Below, piece by piece: positions 1 through 5,174 of a DNA stretch of 5,174 bases. The notes under the pieces are model-generated. The model was not told the origin of the DNA. It did no database searches and saw nothing but the letters and a program-made list of their open reading frames with translations. Position 1 is the stretch's first letter, and each line of letters starts with the position of its first letter. The position numbers and the translations under genes are program-made. This stretch comes from Lonsdalea britannica (GTDB lineage: Bacteria; Pseudomonadota; Gammaproteobacteria; Enterobacterales; Enterobacteriaceae): positions 1-5,174 of the forward strand of contig NZ_CAMKXG010000250.1 in NCBI RefSeq assembly GCF_946477055.1, read 5' to 3'.

Positions 1-1210
1 AGCGAACTTCACCCGCAACCACCGCAAAGCCTCTGCCCTGTTCGCCAGCACGCGCTGCTTCCACCGCCGCGTTCAGCGCCAGAATGTTGGTCTGGAAGGC
101 AATACCGTCAATCACGCCGATGATTTCCGCCATACGCTGGGACGAGTCGCGAATACCGCGCATTTTGTGCGTCACGGACAGCATAACGTCGCTGCTCTGC
201 TTCGCCGCCGTAGAAGCCTGATCGGCAATGCTGGTCGCATGGCGGGTGTTTTCTGCGGTGTTGGTGATGGTCGAGGTCAGCTCTTCCATAGAAGATGCTG
301 TCTGTTCCAGAGAGCTCGCCTGCTCTTCCGTACGTGCGGACAGATCCTGGTTGCCAGCAGCGATTTGTGACGCAGCGGAAGAGATACTTTCCGCGCCGTC
401 GCGCACCTGACCGACAATCTGGCTCAGGCTGACGTTCATGTGTTCCAACGAACGCAGCAGCTGGCCCATTTCATCTTTGCCTGATGACGGCACTTCGGAA
501 GTGAGATCGCCTTTGGCCACCCTATCGGCCAGATCCAACGCCTGACGAATCGGAGAAGTAATGCTGCCGGTCAAGACACGGGCAATCACGACCACTAACA
601 CCACGCAGGAGGCCAAAATACCCAGCAGCAACCAACGCGTGAAGTTATAGGTGTCTTCCATTTTGTGCATCGTGTTGGTCATGGCATCGTCCTGATGGTC
701 GATAAGCGATGCCACGGCGGAGCGATATTTACTTTGAATGATGTCCAGATGCGTGTTGAATTCGACGGTCGCGCCATCGATATCACCCGCTTTGACCCGG
801 TCGATAACATTTCTACCCGAGACCAGGAACTCGCCGCGGATCGCATGGATGTTATCCATGATGCGCTGTGACTCTGCGTCATTCAGCTGCTCGGCGTTTT
901 TGTCGATGTCCTGCATCATCACGGTGATTTTCTTCGCCAGTTCCGCAATTTCATTCAACGCGACGCGGGTTTTTTCTTCATCCTGCACCAGAAGGAGTTT
1001 CTGATACGCGAGGACGACGGCGTTGACGTTATCAATCAAGTTATTCGACTGTACCGTCTGCGGGTAAATATCCGTCACGATGCCGCGCGCATCTTCGTGA
1101 AAGTCCGACAGTCTGGAAATAGAGACGAAGCTGACGATGCAAATCATTAACACTAAAACGGCAAACCCGGCGGCAAGCCGATAGCCTATTTTCCAATCAG
1201 ATAAACGCAT
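1..1210 (-). CDS. Methyl-accepting chemotaxis protein, 4HB sensor type (N-terminal 403 residues; 3' end outside window)
   Basis: Transmembrane chemoreceptor that senses a periplasmic ligand and controls CheA kinase through CheW. My translation from the ATG at 1208-1210 is open to the left edge. It shows TM1 at about residues 11-32, a periplasmic helical domain at about 34-190 resembling the 4HB_MCP family ([17 protein letters not shown] near its start), and TM2 at about 193-213. A HAMP domain follows at about 214-266, with the conserved proline in SPIR and the KDEMGQL motif. The first methylation helix is at about 294-311 ([18 protein letters not shown]); by heptad spacing the likely methylated positions are E296, Q303 and E310. 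The invariant signalling tip is at about 363-403 ([20 protein letters not shown]). The second methylation helix and any CheR/CheB-docking pentapeptide lie beyond the window. An AGGGA ribosome site 8 bases upstream supports the start. No sigma-28-like promoter was found upstream. The ligand cannot be inferred. Confidence 0.95.
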   Translation of the reverse strand, partial: MRLSDWKIGYRLAAGFAVLVLMICIVSFVSISRLSDFHEDARGIVTDIYPQTVQSNNLIDNVNAVVLAYQKLLLVQDEEKTRVALNEIAELAKKITVMMQDIDKNAEQLNDAESQRIMDNIHAIRGEFLVSGRNVIDRVKAGDIDGATVEFNTHLDIIQSKYRSAVASLIDHQDDAMTNTMHKMEDTYNFTRWLLLGILASCVVLVVVIARVLTGSITSPIRQALDLADRVAKGDLTSEVPSSGKDEMGQLLRSLEHMNVSLSQIVGQVRDGAESISSAASQIAAGNQDLSARTEEQASSLEQTASSMEELTSTITNTAENTRHATSIADQASTAAKQSSDVMLSVTHKMRGIRDSSQRMAEIIGVIDGIAFQTNILALNAAVEAARAGEQGRGFAVVAGEVR

Positions 1211-1217
1211 AATCTTG

Positions 1218-1223
1218 TTCCCT
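1218..1223 (-). promoter_or_regulatory. Ribosome binding site of the MCP gene
   Basis: On the minus strand AGGGAA lies directly after an A-run and about 8 bases before the MCP ATG. This spacing fixes the start at 1210. The start fits the protein, since the hydrophobic TM1 begins about ten residues later after a short basic N-terminus. Confidence 0.7.
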
Positions 1224-1300
1224 TTTTTATACAAAAATAAAAAACCATAACAGTAAAAACCAGAGTGAATATTTTCTGACTAAATAATCACTAACATGAA

Positions 1301-1316
1301 TCACATTGCGCTGTGA
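1301..1316. repeat. Perfect 5-bp inverted repeat upstream of MCP
   Basis: TCACA and TGTGA flank a 6-base centre (TTGCGC), about 90 bases upstream of the MCP start codon. The half-sites resemble CRP half-sites but point the wrong way: CRP binds TGTGA-N6-TCACA. It may be an operator for another dimeric regulator, or chance. Confidence 0.3.
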
Positions 1317-1419
1317 CAGCATGAAAGACCGTGGACGATGTCTATTTTCAAAGCGCAAAATCAGCGCTACACACGAGTGACGGATAGTTAAGCGAGATGA
1401 CAGAACGGGGAAAAAACAA

Positions 1420-1622
1420 AGAGCCTATCCCAGCAGGCGTTATTGACTCGGCAAGGCTGACACGGGCAGCGCAGAAAAAACGTCACGCGTTTTGTGCCGA
1501 CGACATCCGGTCAACTTGTGCGAGCACAATACTCATCCGACACGTAGGCGAAATACGTGGGATATCGAGCGCCTCCTCAAACCCAAGCGGCCAGAGAGCT
1601 CGACCTATATGGGATAGACTCT
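1420..1622. mobile_element. MITE-like block with 13-bp terminal inverted repeats and internal hairpins (candidate)
   Basis: The left end AGAGCCTATCCCA (1420-1432) and the right end TGGGATAGACTCT (1610-1622) are inverted copies matching at 12 of 13 positions, 203 bp apart outer edge to outer edge. Inside are three good hairpins. AAAACG/CGTTTT at 1477-1493 is extended by GCA/TGC at 1471-1473 and 1495-1497. TTGTGC/GCACAA lies at 1516-1529. CACGTA/TACGTG lies at 1541-1559. Short size, matching ends, internal dyads and lack of a real gene fit a miniature inverted-repeat element or a dispersed structured intergenic repeat. Against this, no convincing target-site duplication is visible: only AA on each side. 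The family is not recognised with certainty, and the block could instead encode a structured RNA. Confidence 0.38.
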
Positions 1623-1670
1623 AAGCCCATTGGCTGATGACCAGACGTTTATCCAACAGTGACGCCATGT

Positions 1671-1698
1671 AAAAACGGTGCGCCACGACAACGCACCG
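1671..1698 (-). terminator. Rho-independent terminator on the minus strand, with no gene visible before it
   Basis: Read on the minus strand, CGGTGCG (1692-1698) pairs perfectly with CGCACCG (1676-1682) around a 9-base loop, and five T residues (1671-1675) follow at once. A GC-rich 7-bp stem followed by a T-run is the classic intrinsic-terminator layout. The plus strand has no T-run after the same stem, so the direction is clear. It lies 460 bases upstream of the MCP start, and the nearest upstream minus-strand gene is yjbQ, 2.3 kb away. It therefore probably ends an unannotated short transcript. Confidence 0.65.
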
Positions 1699-1852
1699 CC
1701 GACAGCATCTTCATGCTAAATTTTCATGGCCGCCATCAAGCAATGGGATAATTCCCCCGATATCGCGCTACCGACTAAACGAGAGAGAGCCGAATTAACC
1801 GTGCTGAATTAAAAACAGAGTGGAAAATACCAGAGGAAATTTTGGATAAATG
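1671..1852 (-). ncRNA. Candidate small RNA, minus strand, ending at an intrinsic terminator
   Basis: The terminator at 1671-1698 implies a transcript arriving from higher coordinates. Upstream of it, in transcript order, are GGGA/TCCC (1745-1756), ATGG/CCAT (1726-1736), AGCAT/ATGCT with a GAAG tetraloop (1704-1717) and then the terminator stem. A possible extended -10, TGCGATAAT on the minus strand (1859-1867), would start transcription near 1852 and give an RNA of about 180 nucleotides. The -35 region is poor. The longest peptide readings in it are about 10-21 codons and unconvincing. No known enteric small RNA was recognised; in particular the RyhB core sequence is absent. The 5' end is a guess; the 3' end is better supported. 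Confidence 0.35.
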
Positions 1853-1867
1853 ACAACGATTATCGCA
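1846..1867 (-). promoter_or_regulatory. Fur-like box overlapping a possible extended -10 promoter
   Basis: Positions 1846-1864 match the 19-base Fur consensus (GATAATGATAATCATTATC) at 13 of 19 positions, counted by hand, with the last six bases ATTATC exact. On the minus strand the same bases contain TGCGATAAT, a reasonable extended -10. Fur repressor sites commonly overlap the -10 and start point, so the arrangement would suit an iron-repressed transcript reading toward the terminator at 1671. Thirteen matches in AT-rich DNA can arise by chance. Confidence 0.28.
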
Positions 1868-1949
1868 GCGTTAATTATCCCAATGACCTCCGACGAGCCC
1901 TGCCAACAACACGGTCATGTGTGCTCTTCATCGGCCACAAATGCCACAA

Positions 1950-1980
1950 CTTTACATATTAATTGCCATCTTTACACATA
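1950..1980. repeat. Short direct repeat CTTTACA, 20-bp period
   Basis: CTTTACA occurs at 1950-1956 and again at 1970-1976, each followed by ATA or CATA. The 20-base spacing is close to two helical turns, as seen for tandem regulator sites. The site is 430-460 bases upstream of the cyclase gene, and chance is quite possible. Confidence 0.2.
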
Positions 1981-2003
1981 ACTGCAAGTCAACCCCAAGC
2001 AGA

Positions 2004-2024
2004 GTCTACTATTTAGACAAATAG
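2004..2024. repeat. Overlapping inverted repeats (GTCTA/TAGAC and CTATTT/AAATAG)
   Basis: Two perfect dyads overlap: GTCTA (2004-2008) with TAGAC (2014-2018), and CTATTT (2009-2014) with AAATAG (2019-2024) around AGAC. They cannot form as hairpins at the same time. As duplex DNA they could be an operator. No regulator was recognised. Confidence 0.28.
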
Positions 2025-2129
2025 ATATTACACAAAAACACCCAAAAACCACGATGACAAGAGCATCACGGCTTATCATCCTGTCGCATCAACGACATTC
2101 TGAATGACGAAAAAAAAGAGAAACCGGTT

Positions 2130-2340
2130 ACCATTTAGATAATAAATTTTATTTAATGCCCTTCCTTATAATAAAAGACAAGATACTTTTTTTACTCCTA
2201 TAAGAATTAATGACAGCATCCATACATAAATAATAAAAATTATTATTACCACTAACTTTTTGGATATTTTTTTGCTATTTTCACGTAATAAGTTTTAATT
2301 AAAAATAACACCAGAAGCTTTAAATCCCATAAAAATAGTT
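2130..2340. promoter_or_regulatory. Very AT-rich upstream regulatory tract of the cyclase gene
   Basis: This roughly 210-bp tract is dominated by A/T runs. It has AT-only dyads AATAAA/TTTATT (2141-2153) and AATAAT/ATTATT (2229-2244). It also has a perfect TATAAT at 2167-2172, but with no credible -35 at 16-18 bases. The composition is typical of curved DNA bound by H-NS-type proteins in enteric bacteria; binding itself is inference. Confidence 0.4.
2272..2299 (+). promoter_or_regulatory. Candidate sigma-70 promoter of the diguanylate cyclase gene
   Basis: TTGCTA (2272-2277, 4 of 6 matches to TTGACA) is followed after 16 bases by TTTAAT (2294-2299, 5 of 6 matches to TATAAT). Transcription would start near 2306 and leave a leader of about 100 bases. 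In such AT-rich DNA other -10-like hexamers exist, so this is only the best-spaced candidate. Confidence 0.35.
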
Positions 2341-2350
2341 CGCACGCTAA

Positions 2351-2365
2351 CACAATGAATTTGTG
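2351..2365. repeat. Inverted repeat CACAA-N5-TTGTG in the cyclase leader
   Basis: A perfect 5-bp dyad with a 5-base centre lies about 45 bases before the start codon, downstream of the candidate promoter. It could be an operator or a small leader hairpin. No known site was recognised. Confidence 0.25.
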
Positions 2366-2395
2366 ATTACCTCCACCATGATAAAGTTTTAAAAA

Positions 2396-2409
2396 CCGGT
2401 TGGAACTGG
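2396..2409 (+). promoter_or_regulatory. Weak ribosome binding site in a small hairpin before the cyclase start
   Basis: The only Shine-Dalgarno-like bases before the ATG at 2410 are GGA at 2402-2404, five bases away, which is weak. They sit in the loop of a possible hairpin: CCGGT (2396-2400) can pair with ACTGG (2405-2409) with one G-U pair. The start is kept because the protein begins with a short basic stretch and then TM1. Poor initiation suggests low or controlled translation. Confidence 0.35.
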
Positions 2410-3999
2410 ATGAAAATAAAGAAGATATTTCAGATCAATTTGCGGGGGCTAATTCTATCCATATCAATAGCAAGCATGTTGGTCACACTGACAAATGGTT
2501 ATCTCTCTATCTATAACGTTTATAAAGAGTTGTTCGCTAATCAGTTAGCTAAAATCAATATAGATTATTCTTCACGTCTGGCAGCAAGCGTGGAGAACGT
2601 ATTATCTATTTCAAAAAAACAGATGACTTACAGCGCACGCTTCATCTCAAAATATTTTCCTGATACCAGCCAGATTCAGGAAGAGACCGACCGTATCTTT
2701 CAATTAAGCCAAAATTTTAATTCAGTCATTATCGTCGATAATAATAACAATCTGGTCGCGTTTTCCCCGGAGAGTAATTTACAGGAGGTCAATAAACTGG
2801 TCGCCGATACCAGCCACTCTCCCCTCCAGCCCAACAATGTCGACGCCAGCCTTCCTTACAAAACCAATGAAAACGACTATGCGATCACCTTGTCAGCGCC
2901 GATAGTCAGTGACCAGGGCGTACATCTGGGGGATATTCGCGGCTCCATTCATCTGACCAAATTGCGCATCATGGATGAATTTACGCCGCTCAATAACGAT
3001 AGATCTATGGTTTATGTTATTGATAATGAAGGAAATACTATTTATCACTACAACAACAAAGTCCCGTTAGGCGAGCACATTAACGACCAGCAGTTGAAGA
3101 AAGCCACCGCCAGCCAGGACACCGGTTCGTTCATGATGCCTGACGAACAAGGCAATCTGGTGCTGGCTGGCTTCGCCAAAGTGCATAAAACGGGTTGGAC
3201 CGTCATCACCCTGCAATCCTCCGCGGTCACGAACAAAGCCTTGAATAACGTGATGTACAGCGTGCTGAAAGAAGCCACGCCGGTCGCCTTGCTGACACTG
3301 CTGGTCTTGATGATCTTCGCCGTCTTCATCGCCCGGCCGCTGCGTCAGCTGGCGATGACGGCGAGCCGAATGAGCGAACAGGGCGCGATCAGCCAGATTC
3401 GAGCGGTGCCCTCTTGGTATGTGGAAGCCGCTCAGCTGAAGGATGCGATTTTGCTTGGCACCATGATGCTGCATAAACGCATTGGCCGCCTTAGCTCGGA
3501 AGCGCATACCGATCCGCTGACAGGATTATTGAACCGTCGGGGACTTCAGGAAGGGTTGGAAATGGTCATGCTGGAGAAAAAATCGGTGTCGGTCGTGGTA
3601 ATTGATATCGATAACTTCAAAAAGGTCAACGACACCTACGGCCACGACATCGGCGACGAGGTTATCCGCCAGCTCGGCCAACAGATCCGCAGCAACGCCC
3701 GCAAGATGGACATTATGTGCCGAACCGGCGGAGAGGAATTCTTGATGCTGTTGCCCGGGACCGATATCCATATCGCTTCCATCATCGCCGAACGTCTGCG
3801 CAAGAGCGTAGAGCGCATGATCTTCCCCATGTGCCGCCACGTCACCGTGTCGTTAGGCGTAACGTCGTTTACGCCAAAACAGTGTCCGCTGGACATGGCG
3901 GTCAAAACCGCCGACAACGCCTTGTACAAGGCTAAAAATACCGGCAGGAATCGCGTGGTGGTGGAGTATATTGCTGGCGGAAGCATCGCCCCGCTGTAG
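2410..3999 (+). CDS. Membrane-bound diguanylate cyclase with periplasmic dCACHE-type sensor
   Basis: This 529-residue enzyme condenses two GTP into cyclic di-GMP at the inner membrane, favouring adhesion and biofilm over swimming. A basic start (MKIKK) leads to TM1 at about 11-33. A periplasmic region at about 40-280 reads as a double CACHE (PDC) sensor, with a distal lobe around VIIVDNNNNLVAFSPE (106-121) and a proximal lobe around MVYVIDNEGNTIYHY (200-214) ending in TGWTVI. TM2 is at about 287-308, followed by a HAMP-like helical linker at about 309-365. The GGDEF domain at about 366-520 opens with TDPLTGLLNRRG. It has IDIDNFKKVND with metal-binding D399, the active site GGEEF at 440-444, and the inhibitory RxxD site R431-D434 five residues before it. 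All key residues are intact, so an active, product-inhibited enzyme is expected. There is no EAL domain. The 5' end is markedly AT-richer than the rest. Confidence 0.95.
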   Translation: MKIKKIFQINLRGLILSISIASMLVTLTNGYLSIYNVYKELFANQLAKINIDYSSRLAASVENVLSISKKQMTYSARFISKYFPDTSQIQEETDRIFQLSQNFNSVIIVDNNNNLVAFSPESNLQEVNKLVADTSHSPLQPNNVDASLPYKTNENDYAITLSAPIVSDQGVHLGDIRGSIHLTKLRIMDEFTPLNNDRSMVYVIDNEGNTIYHYNNKVPLGEHINDQQLKKATASQDTGSFMMPDEQGNLVLAGFAKVHKTGWTVITLQSSAVTNKALNNVMYSVLKEATPVALLTLLVLMIFAVFIARPLRQLAMTASRMSEQGAISQIRAVPSWYVEAAQLKDAILLGTMMLHKRIGRLSSEAHTDPLTGLLNRRGLQEGLEMVMLEKKSVSVVVIDIDNFKKVNDTYGHDIGDEVIRQLGQQIRSNARKMDIMCRTGGEEFLMLLPGTDIHIASIIAERLRKSVERMIFPMCRHVTVSLGVTSFTPKQCPLDMAVKTADNALYKAKNTGRNRVVVEYIAGGSIAPL

Positions 4000-4005
4000 G
4001 GGTTT
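3988..4005 (+). terminator. Weak candidate terminator overlapping the cyclase stop codon
   Basis: CCCC (3989-3992) can pair with GGGG (3999-4002) around GCTGTA, with a possible outer G-T pair, followed by only TTT. The stem is short and the T-run poor. It overlaps the TAG stop at 3997-3999. It sits in the 20-base gap between convergent genes, where some termination signal is expected, but nothing stronger is visible. Confidence 0.22.
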
Positions 4006-4019
4006 ACGGCCCTGCGCGG

Positions 4020-4439
4020 CTATTCGCCCTGCAGCGTCAGCACCAGCGAGCGACTGCCGCCATGATTGCGGTGCTCACACAGGTAAATGCCCTGCCATAT
4101 CCCTATATTCAAGCCACCGTCGCTGACCGGTAGCAACACGCTGCTGCCCAGCAGGCTGGACTTCAGATGCGCGGGCATGTCGTCGCTGCCTTCATCGCAG
4201 TGAAGGTAGTCAGGCTCATTTTCCGGCACCAACCGGTTGAAAGCGCTTTCGAAATCCTGACGCACTGTGGGATCAGCATTTTCATTCAGCGTTAACGCCG
4301 CAGAAGTGTGCTTGATGAACACCTGCAATAGCCCAACCCGCAGCTGTCTAATCTCAGGTATCGACGCGAGCACTTCACGGGTGATCAGATGAAAGCCGCG
4401 GCTTTTTGGCTTCAGAACGACGTCTCGTTGCATCCACAT
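4020..4439 (-). CDS. yjbQ: YjbQ / UPF0047 family protein
   Basis: This complete 139-residue protein has the usual length for the family (E. coli YjbQ is about 138) and closely resembles the E. coli sequence throughout: KSRGFHL near the start, KHTSAALTLNENADPTVR at 43-60, DDMPAHLKSS at 86-95 and WQGIYLCEHRNHGGSR at 115-130. Conserved histidines include H44, H91, H123 and H126. Family members are small cytoplasmic oligomers. E. coli YjbQ has been reported to show weak thiamin-phosphate-synthase-like activity, but the physiological role is unsettled. The family signature usually reads GTWQ; here it is GIWQ (residues 113-116), a conservative-looking departure. The ATG at 4437-4439 is preceded by GAGAGG (4446-4451) at good spacing. 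The gene lies 81 bases after uvrA on the same strand and meets the cyclase gene tail to tail. Confidence 0.93.
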   Translation of the reverse strand: MWMQRDVVLKPKSRGFHLITREVLASIPEIRQLRVGLLQVFIKHTSAALTLNENADPTVRQDFESAFNRLVPENEPDYLHCDEGSDDMPAHLKSSLLGSSVLLPVSDGGLNIGIWQGIYLCEHRNHGGSRSLVLTLQGE

Positions 4440-4466
4440 GTTCAGCCTCTCTTGTATGGCAGACGG

Positions 4467-4502
4467 GTTCGTCCGCGCGGACGATTCTCCACACGGACGA
4501 AC
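4467..4502. repeat. Nested palindromes in the uvrA-yjbQ gap
   Basis: GTTCGTCCG (4467-4475) and CGGACGAAC (4494-4502) form a perfect 9-bp inverted repeat. Its left arm also belongs to a perfect 14-bp palindrome, CGTCCGCGCGGACG (4470-4483), so the arm can pair either with the near copy or with the far copy of CGGACG. In the minus-strand RNA the two structures exclude each other. No T-run follows either one, so a simple intrinsic terminator is not supported. Possible roles are an RNA processing site, a 3'-end stabiliser for uvrA mRNA, an attenuator-like switch before yjbQ, or a protein-binding operator. Confidence 0.6.
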
Positions 4503-4520
4503 GGTTCAGACGACGCGTGT

Positions 4521-5174
4521 TTAGTCTCGCGCCAGTAGGGGTTTGAGGAAACGGGCGGTGTGCGAAGCCTCGCACTCCGCCACGGTTTCCGGCGTGCCGC
4601 TAACCAGAATTTCACCGCCGCCGCTGCCGCCTTCCGGTCCTAAATCCACAATCCAGTCGGCGGTTTTAATCACATCCAGATTATGCTCGATGACGACAAT
4701 GGTATTGCCCTGATCGCGCAGCTGATGCAGCACCGCCAGCAGCTGCTGGATATCGGCGAAATGCAGCCCGGTCGTCGGTTCATCCAGAATGTACAGCGTC
4801 TGGCCGGTGCCGCGCTTGGACAGCTCACGCGCCAGCTTGACGCGCTGCGCCTCGCCGCCCGACAGCGTCGTGGCCGACTGGCCCAGACGGATGTAGGACA
4901 GGCCGACATCGATCAGCGTTTGCAGCTTACGCGCCAGCGCCGGAATGGCGTCGAAGAATTCACGAGCATCTTCAATCGTCATATCCAGCACTTCGTGAAT
5001 GCTTTTGCCTTTGTATTTAATCTCCAGCGTTTCACGGTTGTAGCGGTGGCCCTTGCACTGGTCGCACGGCACGTAGATATCCGGCAGGAAGTGCATCTCG
5101 ACTTTGATGACGCCGTCGCCCTGACACGCTTCGCAGCGTCCGCCCCGCACGTTAAAGCTGAAACGGCCGGGGTT
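4521..5174 (-). CDS. uvrA: UvrABC system protein A (excinuclease subunit A), C-terminal 217 residues; 5' part outside window
   Basis: This is the DNA-damage-recognition ATPase of nucleotide excision repair, which forms a dimer and loads UvrB at lesions. The reading frame is open to the right edge, so only about the last quarter of the roughly 940-residue protein is present. From the window edge, the segment shows the zinc module needed for damage recognition, with CEAC at 14-17 and CDQC at 37-40. It then shows the second ABC domain's signature [12 protein letters not shown] (104-115), Walker [13 protein letters not shown] (127-138) and the switch histidine in VVIEH (160-164). The C-terminus is nearly the E. 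coli one ([20 protein letters not shown]) but ends in LLARD. A GTG at 5148-5150 is an internal valine, not the start. The LexA-controlled promoter expected for uvrA lies outside the window. yjbQ follows on the same strand and may be co-transcribed. Confidence 0.97.
   Translation of the reverse strand, partial: NPGRFSFNVRGGRCEACQGDGVIKVEMHFLPDIYVPCDQCKGHRYNRETLEIKYKGKSIHEVLDMTIEDAREFFDAIPALARKLQTLIDVGLSYIRLGQSATTLSGGEAQRVKLARELSKRGTGQTLYILDEPTTGLHFADIQQLLAVLHQLRDQGNTIVVIEHNLDVIKTADWIVDLGPEGGSGGGEILVSGTPETVAECEASHTARFLKPLLARD

Larger units (their letters stand above)
1211..2409. other. Long divergent intergenic region between MCP and diguanylate cyclase genes
   Basis: About 1.2 kb separates two divergently transcribed genes, far more than their promoters need. 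No reading frame in it has a good ribosome site together with recognisable protein character. Four parts can be distinguished. Positions 1211-1419 form the MCP leader and contain a small dyad. Positions 1420-1622 are a structured block bounded by inverted repeats. Positions 1671 to about 1870 contain a minus-strand terminator, a row of hairpins and a Fur-like box. From about 1940 to 2409 the DNA becomes very AT-rich, with several short dyads (for example 17% G+C, 10 of 60 bases, in 2221-2280). Strongly AT-rich DNA upstream of an enteric gene often marks H-NS silencing or acquired DNA; that reading is inference here. Confidence 0.8.

Noticed and set aside
167..1004. Several 60-88 codon frames on both strands within the MCP gene
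   Set aside because: The minus-strand MCP frame is continuous and matches the family over its whole length; these are frame shadows.
1301..1316. CRP binding site upstream of the MCP
   Set aside because: The half-sites are present but in inverted order (TCACA-N6-TGTGA), which CRP does not recognise; the neighbouring TGTGA has no proper partner.
1352..1368. AGCGC/GCGCT hairpin as a terminator upstream of the MCP
   Set aside because: Only a 5-bp stem, and the following bases on the minus strand are interrupted T's (TTGAAAA), so it is not a credible terminator.
1397..1624. 75-codon plus-strand reading frame in the intergenic region
   Set aside because: It coincides almost exactly with the inverted-repeat block, lacks a convincing ribosome site, and its residues show no domain or gene-like pattern; the hairpin structure explains the region better.
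2385..2409. Sigma-28 promoter starting at TAAAGTTT before the cyclase
   Set aside because: The -35-like TAAAGTTT is exact, but about 11 bases later there is no GCCGATAA-like -10, and transcription would start inside the gene.
3067..3840. Long antisense reading frames (146 and 104 codons) inside the cyclase gene
   Set aside because: They are opposite-strand shadows of a clear GGDEF gene in GC-rich codons; the His/Gln/Ala-rich translations show no family features.
4670..4909. 79-codon minus-strand frame inside uvrA
   Set aside because: It is an alternate-frame shadow of the UvrA ATPase domain, rich in Ser/Arg/Cys as expected from out-of-frame GC-rich codons.
5148..5150. GTG as the start of a 209-residue protein
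   Set aside because: The frame stays open upstream to the window edge and the residues before it continue UvrA; the GTG is an internal valine just before the zinc module.

Overview
The window reads as chromosomal DNA of an enteric gammaproteobacterium. UvrA and the YjbQ-family protein are close to their Escherichia coli counterparts. The overall gene style (an MCP with a canonical enteric signalling tip, a dCACHE-GGDEF protein, uvrA next to yjbQ) suggests a plant- or insect-associated Enterobacterales lineage such as Dickeya, Brenneria or Pectobacterium. That genus-level guess is inference from memory and was not searched.

Layout: (1) positions 1-1210, minus strand: the N-terminal 403 residues of a methyl-accepting chemotaxis protein that runs off the left edge. 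(2) 1211-2409: an unusually long, 1.2-kb divergent intergenic region with no convincing protein gene. It holds a MITE-like block with near-perfect terminal inverted repeats and internal hairpins (1420-1622), a good minus-strand intrinsic terminator (1671-1698) preceded by several small hairpins and a Fur-like box over a possible extended -10, and then a very AT-rich stretch (about 2130-2340) leading to the next gene. (3) 2410-3999, plus strand: a complete membrane-bound diguanylate cyclase with a periplasmic dCACHE-type sensor, a GGEEF active site and an RxxD inhibitory site. (4) 4020-4439, minus strand: a complete yjbQ/UPF0047 gene, convergent with the cyclase and only 20 bases from it. (5) 4521-5174, minus strand: the C-terminal 217 residues of UvrA, upstream of yjbQ on the same strand. 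The 81-base uvrA-yjbQ gap contains nested, mutually exclusive palindromes.

Functionally, the left half pairs a chemoreceptor with a divergently transcribed c-di-GMP synthase, so two environment-sensing outputs (swimming bias and the motile/sessile switch) flank one large regulatory region. The right half is conserved housekeeping DNA (nucleotide excision repair plus yjbQ).

The part that known genes do not explain is 1300-2400. The most testable idea there is a minus-strand, possibly iron-regulated small RNA ending at 1671. No CRISPR array, tRNA, rRNA or full-length insertion sequence was recognised.
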